A DNA stretch of 64,000 bases from Asterias amurensis (taxonomy: Eukaryota > Echinodermata > Asteroidea > Forcipulatida > Asteriidae), in assembly GCF_032118995.1 (NCBI RefSeq), contig NC_092651.1, forward strand, positions 21,684,349-21,748,348. Reading direction: 5' to 3'. Numbering within the stretch: position 1 is the first letter of the stretch; the number at the start of each line of letters is the position of its first letter. The notes under the pieces are model-generated. The model saw only the letters and a program-made list of their open reading frames with translations, made no database searches and had not been told where the DNA came from. Position numbers and translations under genes: made by a program. Of the stretch, positions 46,201 to 58,800 are shown piece after piece.

Positions 46201-49200
46201 CCAGTGTCTTTAAGGCTGTGTTGATTATTATTACAAAGATTGAATATTTGATTTTGGTGTGCTTTGTTTCTATACAGGCTACCCAGAGATGACCAGAGCA
46301 TTGAATGCGACTGGTAGACCCATTCTATTCAACTGTAAATGGCCAAATGAATTACGACACTACGGCATGAAGGTAACGAGAACTAACAGAATTTTATTAC
46401 TAAACATGATGAAAATGCATTAAGTTAATTTTTTTGTTAAAGGGAAGGTACACGTTTGGTAATAACTCAAAACAAATATTAACTTAAAAACTGACTTGGT
46501 AACAAGCATTGTAGAGCTGTTGATCGTATAAAACATCGTGAGAAAGGGCTCCCTCTGAAATTTTGAGAAAGGGGTAATTTCTCATTAAAATAATAAAAGA
46601 CTTCTAGCCAGGTAAGTCTTTTATTCCTATCTGAAAGCACACAAATTCGTCCAGTTGGGGCGTTTTTTCTCTCATCATTTTCTCGCAACTTCGATGACCA
46701 ATTTATTCTCAAATTTTCACAGGTTTGTTATTTTATGCTTATGTTGGGATACACCAAGTAAGAAGACTGGTCTTTGACAATTACAAAACGTGTACCTTCC
46801 CTTAAAGTATTCAAGTTACTTATCTCCTAAAATTGATTTAAACTTCTTAGACAGAGTGGTACGGTACTTTTTTTAAAACTGAATAGAACAATTTAACAAT
46901 CACTCCTTATGTCTCACACTCTTCAGTCTCCTGACAATGACTAGAGCAAGCTAGTCCAAATGTTGACAGCAAATAAGAAGTCACTTCGCACAGTGAAGTT
47001 AGCAGCGAAATGTCCCCTCCATCCACTTAGCGAAAGTGGTAGTCCCAGCTGATTCCTGCTGTCGCCCAGGTAGTAGTTAATAAGTATGAAATTTCTTTTT
47101 TAGTACTTAGTAGCCTTCTGAATTTTGAAATCTACTCCGCGGAAAAGGAATTTTAAAAAAAGACCTTGTTCTCAAAGAACCAAATCTACACAGTAGAAAG
47201 TAGATATTTCACGGAGAAACAATTAGAATCTAACTTTTGCTCCATGGATACACCCATGGTTTTAACGCAAACCAAATATATATTTGTATATGTACTATAT
47301 GTACATTGATACCACACCATGCAATGCTTCAAAAACTATACGCTCTTTTTTTGAAACTACAGATAAACTACACTCTGATTGCCGAGTACTGTAACACATG
47401 GAGAGCTTATATGGATATACACGAGACGTGGGCGTCCGTTCTTTCTATAATTGATTACTTTATACTGAGTCAAGATGCAATGATACCTGTTTCAAGACCA
47501 GGCAGTTTCAATGACCCAGACATGGTAAGTCAATATAAGAAAGCTTCATCAATAAAATATTTGCCATACTTCATTGTTTTCATCAAAAGGCTTCAATTTT
47601 TTTTTAAAGCAATTCTATAAAAAAAATTAAGAAAGCATAAAGGATCTTAAGAAGTCAACATTTACTGTTTTCTAGCATGTGTGGCGGCATTAAGTGTGCG
47701 CCACAGCACTTTGTAAACAGTTACAAGGTGCTGCAAGTGTAAACATAAATGTACAATGGTTCTTGTAATTCCAAACACAGCTCCTCTGCATACATGTAGA
47801 ATTTATTTTGAGCACTTCGAGATGCCATTCCAGTGTGAAAAGTGCTATATAAATGCTTTATAAGAACTGCGTATAATTACTACTATTATAATAATTAATT
47901 GATTTGTTGTTCACAGCTTGTTGTTGGAGACAATGGTCTGACAGTCAACCAGTCCCAGGCCCATTTTGCAATGTGGTCAATCTTGGCTGCTCCGCTGTTA
48001 ATGGCAAATGATCTTCGGAATATCTCGACTCAGTCTCGAGAGATTTTACTCAACAAGGAAGTGATAGCTGTCAATCAAGACCCTCTTGGTGCAATGGGAA
48101 AACTTGTACTCAGGGTAAGAAAATCAAACATTAATTTCTATATGCATCTTCTGATCAGCAAATATTTTCTTTCAACGGATTAAAAAAAAAACATTATTTG
48201 AGTTTACTTAGGGCAAAGTTCAATGATGTTTGATATATTACACATGAGTTTGTACCCTCAGTTGTTTTGATCTCGCTAAATTTGTGTACAAAATTGTGAA
48301 TTGACTGAATTGATGTTTAGTATCGGGATACAAAGTATTATTTGCTTTTACCCATTCTATGATGTGTGTAAAACACTATTTACTCCACTTCCTGATTCCT
48401 GTGGAAAAAAATCCAAAGCCATATAACTCGTGTGGGATTCTAACTGTTATCGTTGCCATTCTAGCGCTTCTGTCTTGCCAATAAACCACTGAGCTTGTCA
48501 GAAATAGTTAGCGATATGTGTAGTTTGAATCCTTTATTCTAGCAGTGTTAAGGCCGAGTCACACTGCAGCGATAACGAAAATGATAACGATCACGACGCA
48601 AAGAGAACGCATTTTATTGGTTGAATTGCTCCACGCAGAATATGCACACACTCATTCAACCAATAGAATGTGTTCTCTTTGCATCGTGATCGTTTTGGTT
48701 TTGTTATCGCTGCAGTGTGACTCTGCCTTAAGCACCTTCCTGAGTTCTGGGAAAGAAAATCTCAAGGCATTTGATTGAATTACATCACGTTCAAAATCAC
48801 AAAAAATCACAAAAATTATTTTGAAATTCTATCTGCAGAACTTTTTAATCAATATGTAAGGTTGACAGATGAAAATGTAAAATTTCTAAATGAATAATTC
48901 AGAAGAGGGTTCCTTTTTAAAGTAAAATTTGAATATAAGAATAATGCTGACACAAATTTAAATGAGGTACAATTATTTCCTTTTCATTCATTTCACAGTT
49001 GATAAATAAATGTTTTGAAGTTCTATCTTCTTTAGAACTAAAAAGAAGTTAGACAGATAAATCATTGCAAAACTGTAAAATTTCTAATTGAAAAGTTCAG
49101 AGGAGGGTACATTTCTAAAGTTTGATTTGATTGTGAAGAATCCTGTGGACACAAATGTAAATTAGCTCCAATTATTTCCTTTTCGTTCATTCCACTTCAG

Positions 49201-49452
49201 ATTGGATCAGCAGTTGATGTGTGGGTGAAGCCGCTCTCTGAGAAACAACAATCAGCCATTGTGTTTCTAAACCGGTTACCATCACCTACAACGGTGTCCG
49301 TCTCTTTACAACAACTGGCTGTGAAATGCTTTGATAAGTGCTTCCTGCGGGATATTATACAACACACTGATATCGGTTACAGGGAGACAGGGAAACCGTA
49401 TGACTACTGGATACCGGGTACTGGGGCTTTGATGTTTCATGTGCAACCTTGA
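43293..49452 (+). CDS. GH27-C: diverged galactosidase-family enzyme, 7 exons
   Basis: Exons 43293-43459, 44533-44707, 45354-45528, 46278-46372, 47363-47524, 47917-48114, 49201-49452; GT-AG; 407 aa. Start: ATG 7 nt after an acceptor (tgccttccag), as in A and B. Signal peptide of about 22 residues ends SNA before LDNG. Nucleophile Asp161 is kept but sits in LKLDSC (Ser for the usual Gly); acid/base Asp222 is kept in RAYMDIHET (Ala for the usual Asn, and DIHETW for DIxDSW). The specificity loop is NCK193-W-P-N196-E197 in place of SCSWPAY (NAGA) or SCEWPLY (GLA). PGSFNDPDM and NQDPLG are intact, and the barrel cysteines are kept. Likely an active retaining alpha-glycosidase with altered sugar preference, or a weakened enzyme; the intact frame and splice sites argue against a pseudogene. 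Confidence 0.94.
44411..44475 (+). pseudogene. Partial 'echo' of GH27-C exon 2 start
   Basis: 'gagaatttaatgatggagatgg' type sequence preceded by a decayed acceptor region lies about 95 bp upstream of the real exon 2, which starts TGAGAATTTAATGATGGAC. Upstream flank 'tttactgaatttcattataa' is duplicated as well (44241 and 44494). Ends after about 45 bp, with no open continuation. Confidence 0.7.
44822..45030 (+). mobile_element. SINE (family B) body
   Basis: Matches 28212-28420 (GGTAACCC(G/T)GTTTCAGCCC, 'cttgaagt(c/g)gcc'). In intron 2 of GH27-C. Confidence 0.65.
45828..46213 (+). mobile_element. TTAA MITE family 1, copy 7
   Basis: TTAA at 45828-45831 and 46210-46213; left end AGGCAGTGGACACTATTGGT. 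In GH27-C intron 3, 65 bp before exon 4. Confidence 0.88.
46437..46805 (+). mobile_element. TTAA MITE family 1, variant copy 8
   Basis: TTAA at 46437-46440 and 46802-46805. Its ends differ from the other copies (AGGGAAGGTACACGTTTGG), the body is family 1: a subfamily. In GH27-C intron 4. Confidence 0.82.
48548..48731. mobile_element. Short TTAA foldback MITE
   Basis: TTAA at 48548-48551 and 48728-48731; arms CACACTGCAGCGATAACGAA and inverse, inner block 'gcaaagagaacgcattttat'. 184 bp, in GH27-C intron 6. Confidence 0.85.
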
Positions 49453-49516
49453 TATCACTGATAGAAATCGACGAGACCCAAACCTATCAAAATTTGGGAT
49501 ATTTCTATCCTTGCTA

Positions 49517-49907
49517 TTAAAGATGTGTAGAGATGGCAAAACTGATACACCTTCCAAGTGTAGAGAGGTGTGCGGATTTATCAGTGTGAATTGCCCCCCC
49601 CCTTTTTTCGGAACATGAATCATAGCCTACTCTAACCATGTTGCATCCAAAAACATTACAGGTACATGTTTATAAATAGTTACGGCAAGGAAGAGTAGAT
49701 CCCCATATCTTCTAAAAGCCAACTTTTCAAGTTGCTTTTAAGGGAATTGTAGATTTGTGTGTGTCCCTCTGCAAAAAAAACCAAAAATAATACATTTTCT
49801 CTCAAGTTTGATCGTCTTGTGTAAAGATGAATCAGGTAAAAAGATTATAAAGTGCAGACAGATCTAACTTGGAATGTGTATCAGTTTTGCCATCTCTACA
49901 GATGTTC
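49517..49907. mobile_element. Inverted-repeat MITE in the GH27-C 3' UTR
   Basis: Arms GTAGAGATGGCAAAACTGAT and inverse about 340 bp apart; left TTAA at 49517-49520. Starts 64 bp after the stop codon, so it is probably transcribed. Confidence 0.75.
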
Positions 49908-50138
49908 ATTTCATCATTCAATTCAGAAACTGTATTAGAGTTAAAGGCTTGAACTGAGCCTTTTTGTTGTTCAAACATTTTCCAGTCTATGAGAGGGGTG
50001 GGAGGGCATCCCTCATCAGACTCCCCCCCCCCCCACCCCCTGCATCACTGCGTGACAGGCGGCACTAACAGGCCACTGACATTATTTCTTTCATATTCAT
50101 CCCCCCAAGAATGAAATCAAAACTTTCCTGGCTACCTC

Positions 50139-50332
50139 AACCCAATTTCAAAAAGCTTGTAAAGCATAAAAACTTGCTAAGCACATCAAAATCTGGTCTA
50201 ACAGAAACTGGTCCCCTGCTAAAATCCCATAAAAAATTACACTGTTGCAACTGGTGCCCCACTCATTTTTTGCTCAGCAAAGAAAATTTGCTTAGCATTC
50301 TTTTCTGCTTAACAACTTTATGAAATTGGGCC
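50139..50332. mobile_element. GGGCCC-ended MITE, worn
   Basis: Left CCCAATTTCAAAAAGCTTGT and right TTTATGAAATTGGGCC. Internal 'tttgctcagcaaagaaaatt' matches the other copies. Confidence 0.65.
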
Positions 50333-50927
50333 ATAAACGATATACATTCCAGGATCTTTCATCAACATTCTTTTATTAGAGTAAATAAATTGTATGTCTA
50401 TAAATGATCACTGATGTTTTTTAACAGGGTACTTCTATGCAAGTCACTTTTTAGAGTTGTATTCCAGTGGCTTTCCAAACTTACCAAATCGTCTAGATAA
50501 ATTGTTAAAGTGTAAATTTCTTTTTTTGGTAAGTAAGAATGCTTGTTATTTTTGTTAAGAAAAATAAATAGTTAGAGCCTAGAGAGCGGCAGATAAATTT
50601 GGAGGTATCATAGAGATCCAATGCAGTGAAGCACTTTGGATTAAACAAAATATTACAAAGCTTTTTTGGGGGCACATTTCAATAAAAATGTTGAACTTAA
50701 AACCTATGTATATTTTGGCGAGAAATAAATAATTATTTTATAAGTGTATTTTAAATTATTTCTGTGTGTGTAAGATGTGATTGATTGACTCTGTTTTTGA
50801 AGTGCATTCCGCATCTTCATCTGAATTTTCTTATTAATCTTTGCAAAGCGCAAATCCTGACCCTAACCTAGCCCTATATAGGACTCTTCATTGTGATGTT
50901 CACTACAAAAGGCTGCCAGGGCTAACC

Positions 50928-50999
50928 CTACTCCTAGAACTATGCGGTTTCGTTACGGGAGACGATAGCGGAACGAAACCGCATAGTTCTAGGAGTAGG
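50928..50999. repeat. Perfect 72-bp hairpin
   Basis: CCTACTCCTAGAACTATGCG and its inverse, with a second pair of GGTTTCGTT blocks and a short loop. One arm and part of the loop recur at 52189-52233, so this is a small mobile hairpin. Confidence 0.85.
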
Positions 51000-51984
51000 C
51001 TAACCCTAACCCAGTCCTGACCCTAACCCCAACCCTATATGACCCTATAGGCTATTGCTCTATAGGCCTAAGCCCCAAGCCTAATTCCAAGCCAATTCCA
51101 GGCCTGTATGCCGAGTTTTAGAAAAGGCAAGGGCACCTATTGTAGATTTCTACTATGGAGCATTTCAACACCAAGGCAATGAACAGGGGGCACGGAGGTA
51201 ATCGCCTCTGTTGGTTGCATCTGGATCTAGATCGATACTGCAATCAATCTCACAATGTAGGGATGTATAGGTTGCAGGTGTGTGGTGGTGAGGACTCTAA
51301 TTATTATAATGCGCTCTACTTTTGATATTTAACAGGTTTGTGATGAATCGGGCCTGCAATTCTACAATGTTCAAAAGAAAAATTTGCAATATAATAGGAG
51401 AGGCGTTGAAGTTGAACTTATGATATACCCCGCCTCAAGTGTTGATAAAAAAAGACAGCGCAATCTCCAGGAAATAACTTTTAAGTTCATTGCCCCTTTT
51501 CAAAGTTCGTTGCTCCTCCTGTATAAACTTTGTTTTCATTGAGGTAAACTTGGCCAAAAGGTGGCGCCCTTCCTATATTTTTTTAGACAATATACATGGC
51601 GGAGTTCGTACATACGGTAACTTTGTTGAGGATCGTTGGAAAAAACAGGTTAGCAAACATAGAAGATGATTTTATTTCAGGTATTGCTGTGCAGGGGTCG
51701 TTAGGAAAAACATTGCTATCGACTCAAATATTTTGTTTAGTAACTTTATGCCACACAAGTCTGAATGTTTTGAGAAATAGTCGAGTCCGGTTGCCTGTCC
51801 ATGCCCATGATGATGCCACTCACACTGTCAGTGTCACCATGCCACTGGGGCACTGGTCATACACTCAGATCAGGTGCTCAGTGTCCAGTGACACTAGTAG
51901 ACACAGACTGCACTGATGACATGACTGACTACTGCCGAGTCGAGTGCTGGTGTCGTGCCAAAAAGTGCCTGCTACTACACTAAA

Positions 51985-52125
51985 AGGATAACTTTCCGTA
52001 TGGCGCCACCACTTTTTTACTCATTTTTACAAAAAAAAAAGCAAAAGGGATTGAGGTAAATTAGATACTATATTATTATTTCATATCGTATGAAAAAGTG
52101 GTGGCGCTATACCGAAATTTTTCCG
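51985..52125. mobile_element. Short palindromic MITE (family 5), copy 2
   Basis: TTTCCGTATGGCGCCACCAC on the left and its near-inverse on the right, as at 8377-8510. Confidence 0.8.
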
Positions 52126-52862
52126 TGGTGACTGCTCACAAGCAGCAATGATGAGTCTTTTTTACTTGCACTTTGTTTGTACAAACGTACTCCTAGAACT
52201 ATGTGGTTTCGTTCCGCTATCGTCTCCCGTAACCTCAAATAGGTTTACATCCCTCACGCCAATAACGAGTCTGCTTTTTTTCTGATTCTTTTATAAAGTT
52301 TTAATTTTGTTAACGCAAATCTCTTTTCTTTTTTAATCTCGCCAAAATTAGGCTCAATGTGACGATTTTATTTTTTAGCAGTGGACACTTTATGACATGA
52401 CACCGGTGTCAAAGAGGTCCTAGGGAATTTGTCCTCCGGAGATTCAGTTACCATACAGGAAATTAGGGAGCTTTCGATTCGGGACAGGAGGAGGGAGGGA
52501 ACTGTAAGGAAGCGGAAAAATCGACTTCCCACAATGTTTACTGATCTGAGCATGGCCATTTTGGATTGACCCCGATCATGCATATTAAATCATCACGACC
52601 TCTTTGGTTGGCCCTATGTTGGCCAATAAGAGGCTTCCAATGCAATGGTCAATTTATGTATCTGCTCCACCCACATCCCGGCCAAAGTTCAACAATTTAC
52701 AAACTCTATTATTTCCTTGAATCCTTGAAGATTTCATTTTAGAACATAAATATGAAAACCTAACATTTGTCTTACTTTCTTAATTGAATTTTCAAGCGAA
52801 AAGTCATCAACTGTAAGGTGGATCACTGTTGACCCTTCCGGCTGCTGAATTGAAAGATTGAA

Positions 52863-55800
52863 ATGAAAGACTCTGGGAGTGATGTGTCTCCGTGTGGGAA
52901 GCAGAAGGTTGTCAACATCGCCCGTGTGTCTGCTCCCACTAAGGAAGAGTTCCTTACCAACTACTTCCAGAAAGGTATAAACATGTTAATAAATAAAGTG
53001 GCCTTGAAATAACCCGTGGCACGCATTAAAGGAACACGTTGCCTTGGATCGGTCGAGTTGGTCTTTGTGTAACCGTTTGTTATGAAATGCACATGGGTAA
53101 AAAGATGTTGTAAAAGTAGAATACAATGATCCACACAAACATGCCTCGAAATTGCACAGTTTTCCTTTTACCTCGTCGACTAACACGGTCGGCCATTTAT
53201 GGGAGTCAAAATTTTGACTCCCATAATTGGCCGACCGACTTGGTTCGCACAGTAAAAGGCAAACCTCGCAATTTCGAGGCAAACTTGTGTGGATCATTGT
53301 ATTCTACTTTTAAAACATCTTTCTAACCATATGCATTTTATAAAAAATGGTTACAAACGTTTTTTATAGACCAACTCGTCCGATCCAGGGCAACGTGTTG
53401 CTTTATCTTAGCACCCACAGCAATTGCAGTGGTGCCCTGTGTTTTTTCTGTGGGGCCCTGTGCAAGGTTCCTATACACATTTTCATTTACCTCATAGTGG
53501 TGCACCTTACCAGAGGGAAATTGCTGTGCCGTCTCAAAAGTGAAGGTTCATGGCCTTGAGGATGATCTGAACATACTTCACAAATCTTTTCTCTTGAAAT
53601 CTTAACCATGATTTACCAACATTTTTTTTTTTAAAGAGTTTGCTGTTTAGTTCAGCTGAAAGTGTGACAAAGTTCTTCCCTATTTTTTAATTTCTTTCTC
53701 CAATAACAAAAAACAGGCCTGGAATCACACAGGCCTAGAATCACACAGAGGCTACTGTGCTGTTGCCCCGATGCCTATTCATAAAGTTCGAATAGACCTT
53801 ACAGGCATTACACTTTTCCTACATTAGTCTGATTTTCGCTTCTTCTAGTGTTCTAAAGCTTTCACCATGTACATGTAGGTCAGCCCTTCTACTCAATAAA
53901 ATCATCGTTCTTTTTTTTCCAAGGGCTAAATATTATGCCTGACCTTAAAATTTGTCAATAGAAAAGGCTTGGCTCGGCTTGGTCATATTTAGATCATCAA
54001 GCGGGTTGTTTGGGTACCATGATGGATGCCTCTGCTGTCGGGGATCGCCACTGTTCTCTGTCCTCTGTCCTACGTGCAGGACAGCAATGTTTTGACCTGT
54101 CCAGTCTCGGATGCCAGACCAAGACTTCCTTTGTCCTCCTCTCCCTCACTTGCCCCTTAAAGGCAGTGGACACTATTGGTAATTACTCAAAATAATTATT
54201 AGCATAAAACCTTAATTGGTAAGTAGTAGTAGAGAGAGGTTGATAGTATAAAACCTTGTGAGAAACGGCTCCCTCTGAAGTGATGTAGTTTTCGATAAAG
54301 AAGTAATTTTCCGCGAATTTGATTTCGAGACCTCAAGTTTAGAACTTGAGGTCTCGAAATCAAGCATCTGAAAGTAAACAACTTCGTGTGACAAGGGTGT
54401 TTTTTTCTTTCATAGTTATCTCGCAACTTCGACAACCAATTGAGCTCAAATTTTAACAGGTTTGTTATGTTATGTACATGTTGAGATACACCAAATGAGA
54501 AGACTGGATTTTGACAATTACCAATAGTGTCCACTGCCTTTAAATAAAAAGACTCTGCTCTTTCTCAAAGACGAACTTCCTGGCCTAAAAACGCCTAATA
54601 CATGTTTTGTGCTTGACAGATACTCCAGTGATAATCACTGATGTTGCAAGCGATTGGCCAGCGGCGTCCTGGAGCCTTGAGTCCATCAAAGAGAGAGCTG
54701 GTCATAATAAAGCTTTCATCAGACAGAACACCAGTAAACAGGATTATAAGGTAACAGACAATAAGCCATTTGCGAGTTAGATTTTAATAATGTCCGGTAC
54801 AATGACTTGATTAGTTAGTTACAATGCACCGCTTACATTTGAATACCTCAGACTATCGAGATAGTTGCTACGCCACGTAGTTTCGTAAGAGATGGTGAAA
54901 ACCCATACACAGTTCTGATAGGATGTGTATTGCACAATGGTACCAGGGTTTACTTATCCTGGAGGTTGCTATACAAAAGCTAGCCCCTAATTACGTGGCG
55001 TAGCAACTGTCTCGATAGTCTGAGGATTTCAAATGTAAGCGTTGCATTGTAACCAAGCGAGTCATTGTACCAGACATTATTCAAATCTGACTCGCAACTG
55101 GCTTATTAGTATAAATGGTTTATTGCTTTAATTGCAACTGGAATAATGGTCAAGTGTCTTGTTGGAGGACACAAGTGTCACGACTTGAGCTCAAACCCAC
55201 ACTTGCTGAACAGAAACACGAGAGCTTGAGTCTGGTACTCTTATCCGCTCGACCATGACACCCCTTAATAAATGGTTTTTTATTTTTGCTAAAACAAAAT
55301 GGGCATTTCTGTTATTTTTTTCCCCCATTCCCATGGAGAATTTAACTCACCTATAGGTAAAGAATTTCAGAAAACCTATCAAACTTTCACGCTGAGTTTG
55401 ATTTGGAACGACCTTGATAAAGGGCAAAAGTTTCAGCCCCTCAAAAAAATAGTAAAATAAATAATATATGCCGTGACTTTTTGTTATCAGCCCTCACTTA
55501 AAATGGTTTTTATTAACGAATGATGTTTGATACAAGTCTTTAATTCAAATACAGATCGGCAAAGCATACAACATACGGGAGAGTTCATTAGGAGATTACA
55601 TCAGTGATTTGGAAGTAGGAAACGCCCGATCCCGGAATTCTTACCTGGCTGTGCAGAACATCAAGAGTACATTCCCAGAGCTGGAGGTTGTTCATTTATT
55701 CATTTTTCATTTTCTATTTAAAGACACTGGACACTATTGGTAATTGTCAAAGACCAGTCATCTCACATGCTGTATCTCATTATATGCATAAAGTAACAAA

Positions 55801-58800
55801 CCTGTGGAAGTTTGAGCTCAATTGGTTGTCGAAGTTGCGAGATAATAATGAGAGAAAAAACACCCTTGTCACACAAAGTTGTGTGCTTTCAGATGCTTGA
55901 TTTCGAGACCTCAAAATCTAATTTTGAGGTCTTGAAATCAAATTTGTGGAAAATTACTTCTTTCTCGAAAACTATGTCATTTCAGAGGGAGCCATTTCTC
56001 ACAATGTTTTATACTAACAACAGCTCCCCTTTACTCGTTACCAAGTAAGGTTTTATGCTAATAATTATTTTGAGTAATTACCAATAGTGTCCACTGCCTT
56101 TAAAGGGTTTGGTACCTTTTTTAGATCAACTTTTAGGCCAAGAAATAAATCCTTACTCACTGCATGAAGATGTATATAATTATAATTTACCTGTAGAAGT
56201 TTCAGCTTCATTAGTTTTCACTAGGTTTTTTTAGAAAATAAGATTAAATCACCGTTTTTTCAGGAGAGTCGCGTAAAAAAAAGAGTGTACATTTTGGTCT
56301 CAAAAATCTTTTAGTGAATATGCATGAAAGCAGATAATGCGCCTATAATTAAGGTCTGCAATTATATACCCTTTCAAATTATAAATCACATACACCATGT
56401 CCATGACCAGATAACTTGTCGATTCACGAATCCATCACCTTTTTCACTGGTCAATATTTCAAATGAAATAGGGATGTTTTTCAACACTGGAGTAGCCAGT
56501 CTGACCACTTTGAGTGAATTTTGACTTGTCCCCTCTGATGTTTTAACTGTTGGCCAGCAGACCGGTGTTAAGAGAGATGGCTGAAATGTTGTACATGCCA
56601 GCTTCTGAGCCGGAAGTAGCCAAACCTTGTGGAGACAGCGGATATGCATGTATGTGACATATACTGACTTACCAACAGAATTAGGACTGTTGGTTGCTCT
56701 ACTCTAAGCACACTCTCAAGTATGGCAGCCGGCCAAAAAGGCATGCCTCATAGAGCAACTGGTCCCCTATCTGTCTTCATTTAGCTTGTAACAAGTTTAA
56801 CTGGGTGACTGCAGAAAATAATTCTAAAGATTATTTGAAGGGATTCACATCAAAATAGTTGCAGTTGTAGATTACTGATAAAGACTGTTTGACCCCCTAC
56901 CCACATTCTTTCCCCAGGATGATGTTCCAATGCCAGACTACATCGGCAAGATACACATGGGCCCTTACTTATGGATAGCAGTCAATGGACACTATGGTAA
57001 GACACAGCCAAGACTTCATGAGTTATTTAAAAAACTTAGGCTAGTTCTAAGTTAGGACGAGTAACTCGAGATAAGACTAGTCCACCTTTTGTGAAACCAC
57101 CCCAGAACGCCCCTATAAATAGACCAACATGTCTCACATTTTTGGTTCAATTATGAACTCAGTCTGCAGCAGTGAAGTTAAAGGCAGTGGATACTATTGG
57201 TAATTGTCAAAGACTAGCCTTCACAGTTAGTGTATCTCAACATATGCATAATATAACAAACCTGTGAAAATTTGAGCTCAATCGGTCATCGAACTTGCGA
57301 GATAATAATGAAAGAAAAAAACACCCTTGTCACACGAAGTTGTGTGCGTTTAGATGGTTGATTTCGAGACCTCAAGTTCTAAATCTGAGGTCTCGAAATC
57401 AAATTCATGGAAAATTACTTCTTTCTCGAAAACTATGGCACTTCAGAGGGAGCCGTTTCTCACAATGTTTTATACCATCAACCTCTCCCCATTACCGGTC
57501 ACCAAGAAATGTTTTATGCTAATAATTATTTTGAGTAATTACTAATAGTGTCCACTGTCTTTAATAGCAGGAAGTCCCCTTGATCCACTAAAATTATAAT
57601 CTACACAGTAATACACATGTTGTTACTGCAAACCAAATAATGCATTATTTCTATTTGTGTTCAGAATATTGCCACTTCGATCCAGACGATGGACTCTTGG
57701 TGATCCTGACCGGGCACAAGAGAGTCCGTCTGTATGGGTGCAGCCCCGCTCCCCTCTACCCTAACCCACTGGGGTCAAAGGGGCGTACCATACAGGCCCA
57801 GGTCAACTGTAATGAACCGGACCTGGAGGAGCATCCATGTTTTGAGGTGTCGACGTGTCACTGTGGAGAGGTTAACCCTGGAGAAATGTGAGTGAAATCT
57901 TGTGACTTTGGGGTTGAACAAAGATAAATTGACTAGAGTGGGACTCGAACCAACGACCTCCGGATTAATGTACCAGCTGAGCCATCTAGCCCTATGTTGA
58001 CAGTCTCCCCCTTTTTTTGTCTAAACCTTTCCTTTGTGCACTGTGACGTTAACTACTGTTTATATGCCAATAGGCTAGATTCCAATCCGACACTTAAACC
58101 AACATTCGCAATATGGCATACACGTTTATTGTGTGCAATTCTTATTTATCCAAATTAATACGTCCCACATACATTGTAGGTGGCTTGTTTACTCATTAAT
58201 TTCAAAACATAGTATTATCAGATCAATTTACATTTTATAAAATATAACCCCTTGCACAATGCTGAATGCAAGGGGGGGGGCTCTCATTTTTTGTTTGAAC
58301 ATTTTGACTCCCAAAATGGGGTCCCCTTGTCAGTGCGCTGCACATTGTAAAATGGGTCAACAACGCCATCTATGGGTTTTTGATACATGTCTTAATTTCA
58401 GGTTATATATTCCTGCTTTCTGGTGGCATCAAGTGACATCAGTTGAAACATCTATTTCTGTGAACTTCTTCTTTGGTGATGCCGGTGAGAACAACTTCAT
58501 CACAAAAGCCATGGTAAGAAACAAAAATTTCTATCTTTGATGTGGCATAAAGGAACGCGTTGCCTTTGGAGTCTACATGTACTTCTAAAACATCTTTCAA
58601 GCATATTCATTTTCATATTAATTTTGGTGATGTGCAGTGAGTTTTGTCTCCGTCTTTTTTTTTAATGTTTTTTATTTTATTGTGTACTTTGAAACTGCTT
58701 TATTGTACCTAAGTTGCATTATTTTTTACAGTATTATGGCGTTCATGCACCTTTTTTGTCAATAAGGCTTTGATTTCTATTTTGCTTATTTTCACTAGTG

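Larger units (their letters stand above)
49908..52862 (+). other. Intergenic region between GH27-C and the JmjC gene
   Basis: AATAAA at about 50384 may end GH27-C. Contains a GGGCCC-ended repeat (50139-50332), a perfect hairpin (50928-50999), 'aaccctaaccc'-like words near 51000-51040, and a family-5 MITE (51985-52125). An open frame beginning ATGGCGGAG at 51596 has a good start context but no recognisable product. Confidence 0.55.

Noticed and set aside
50990-51040. Interstitial telomere repeat at the 'aaccctaaccc' words
   Set aside because: Only a few irregular copies mixed with other words (cctatagg, ctgaccc); not a real (TTAGGG)n run.
51596-51916. First exon of a gene at ATGGCGGAG
   Set aside because: Good start context, but no recognisable product, no convincing donor, and the later part is low-quality sequence with repeated CACTGA/CAGTG words. 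Left as unsupported.
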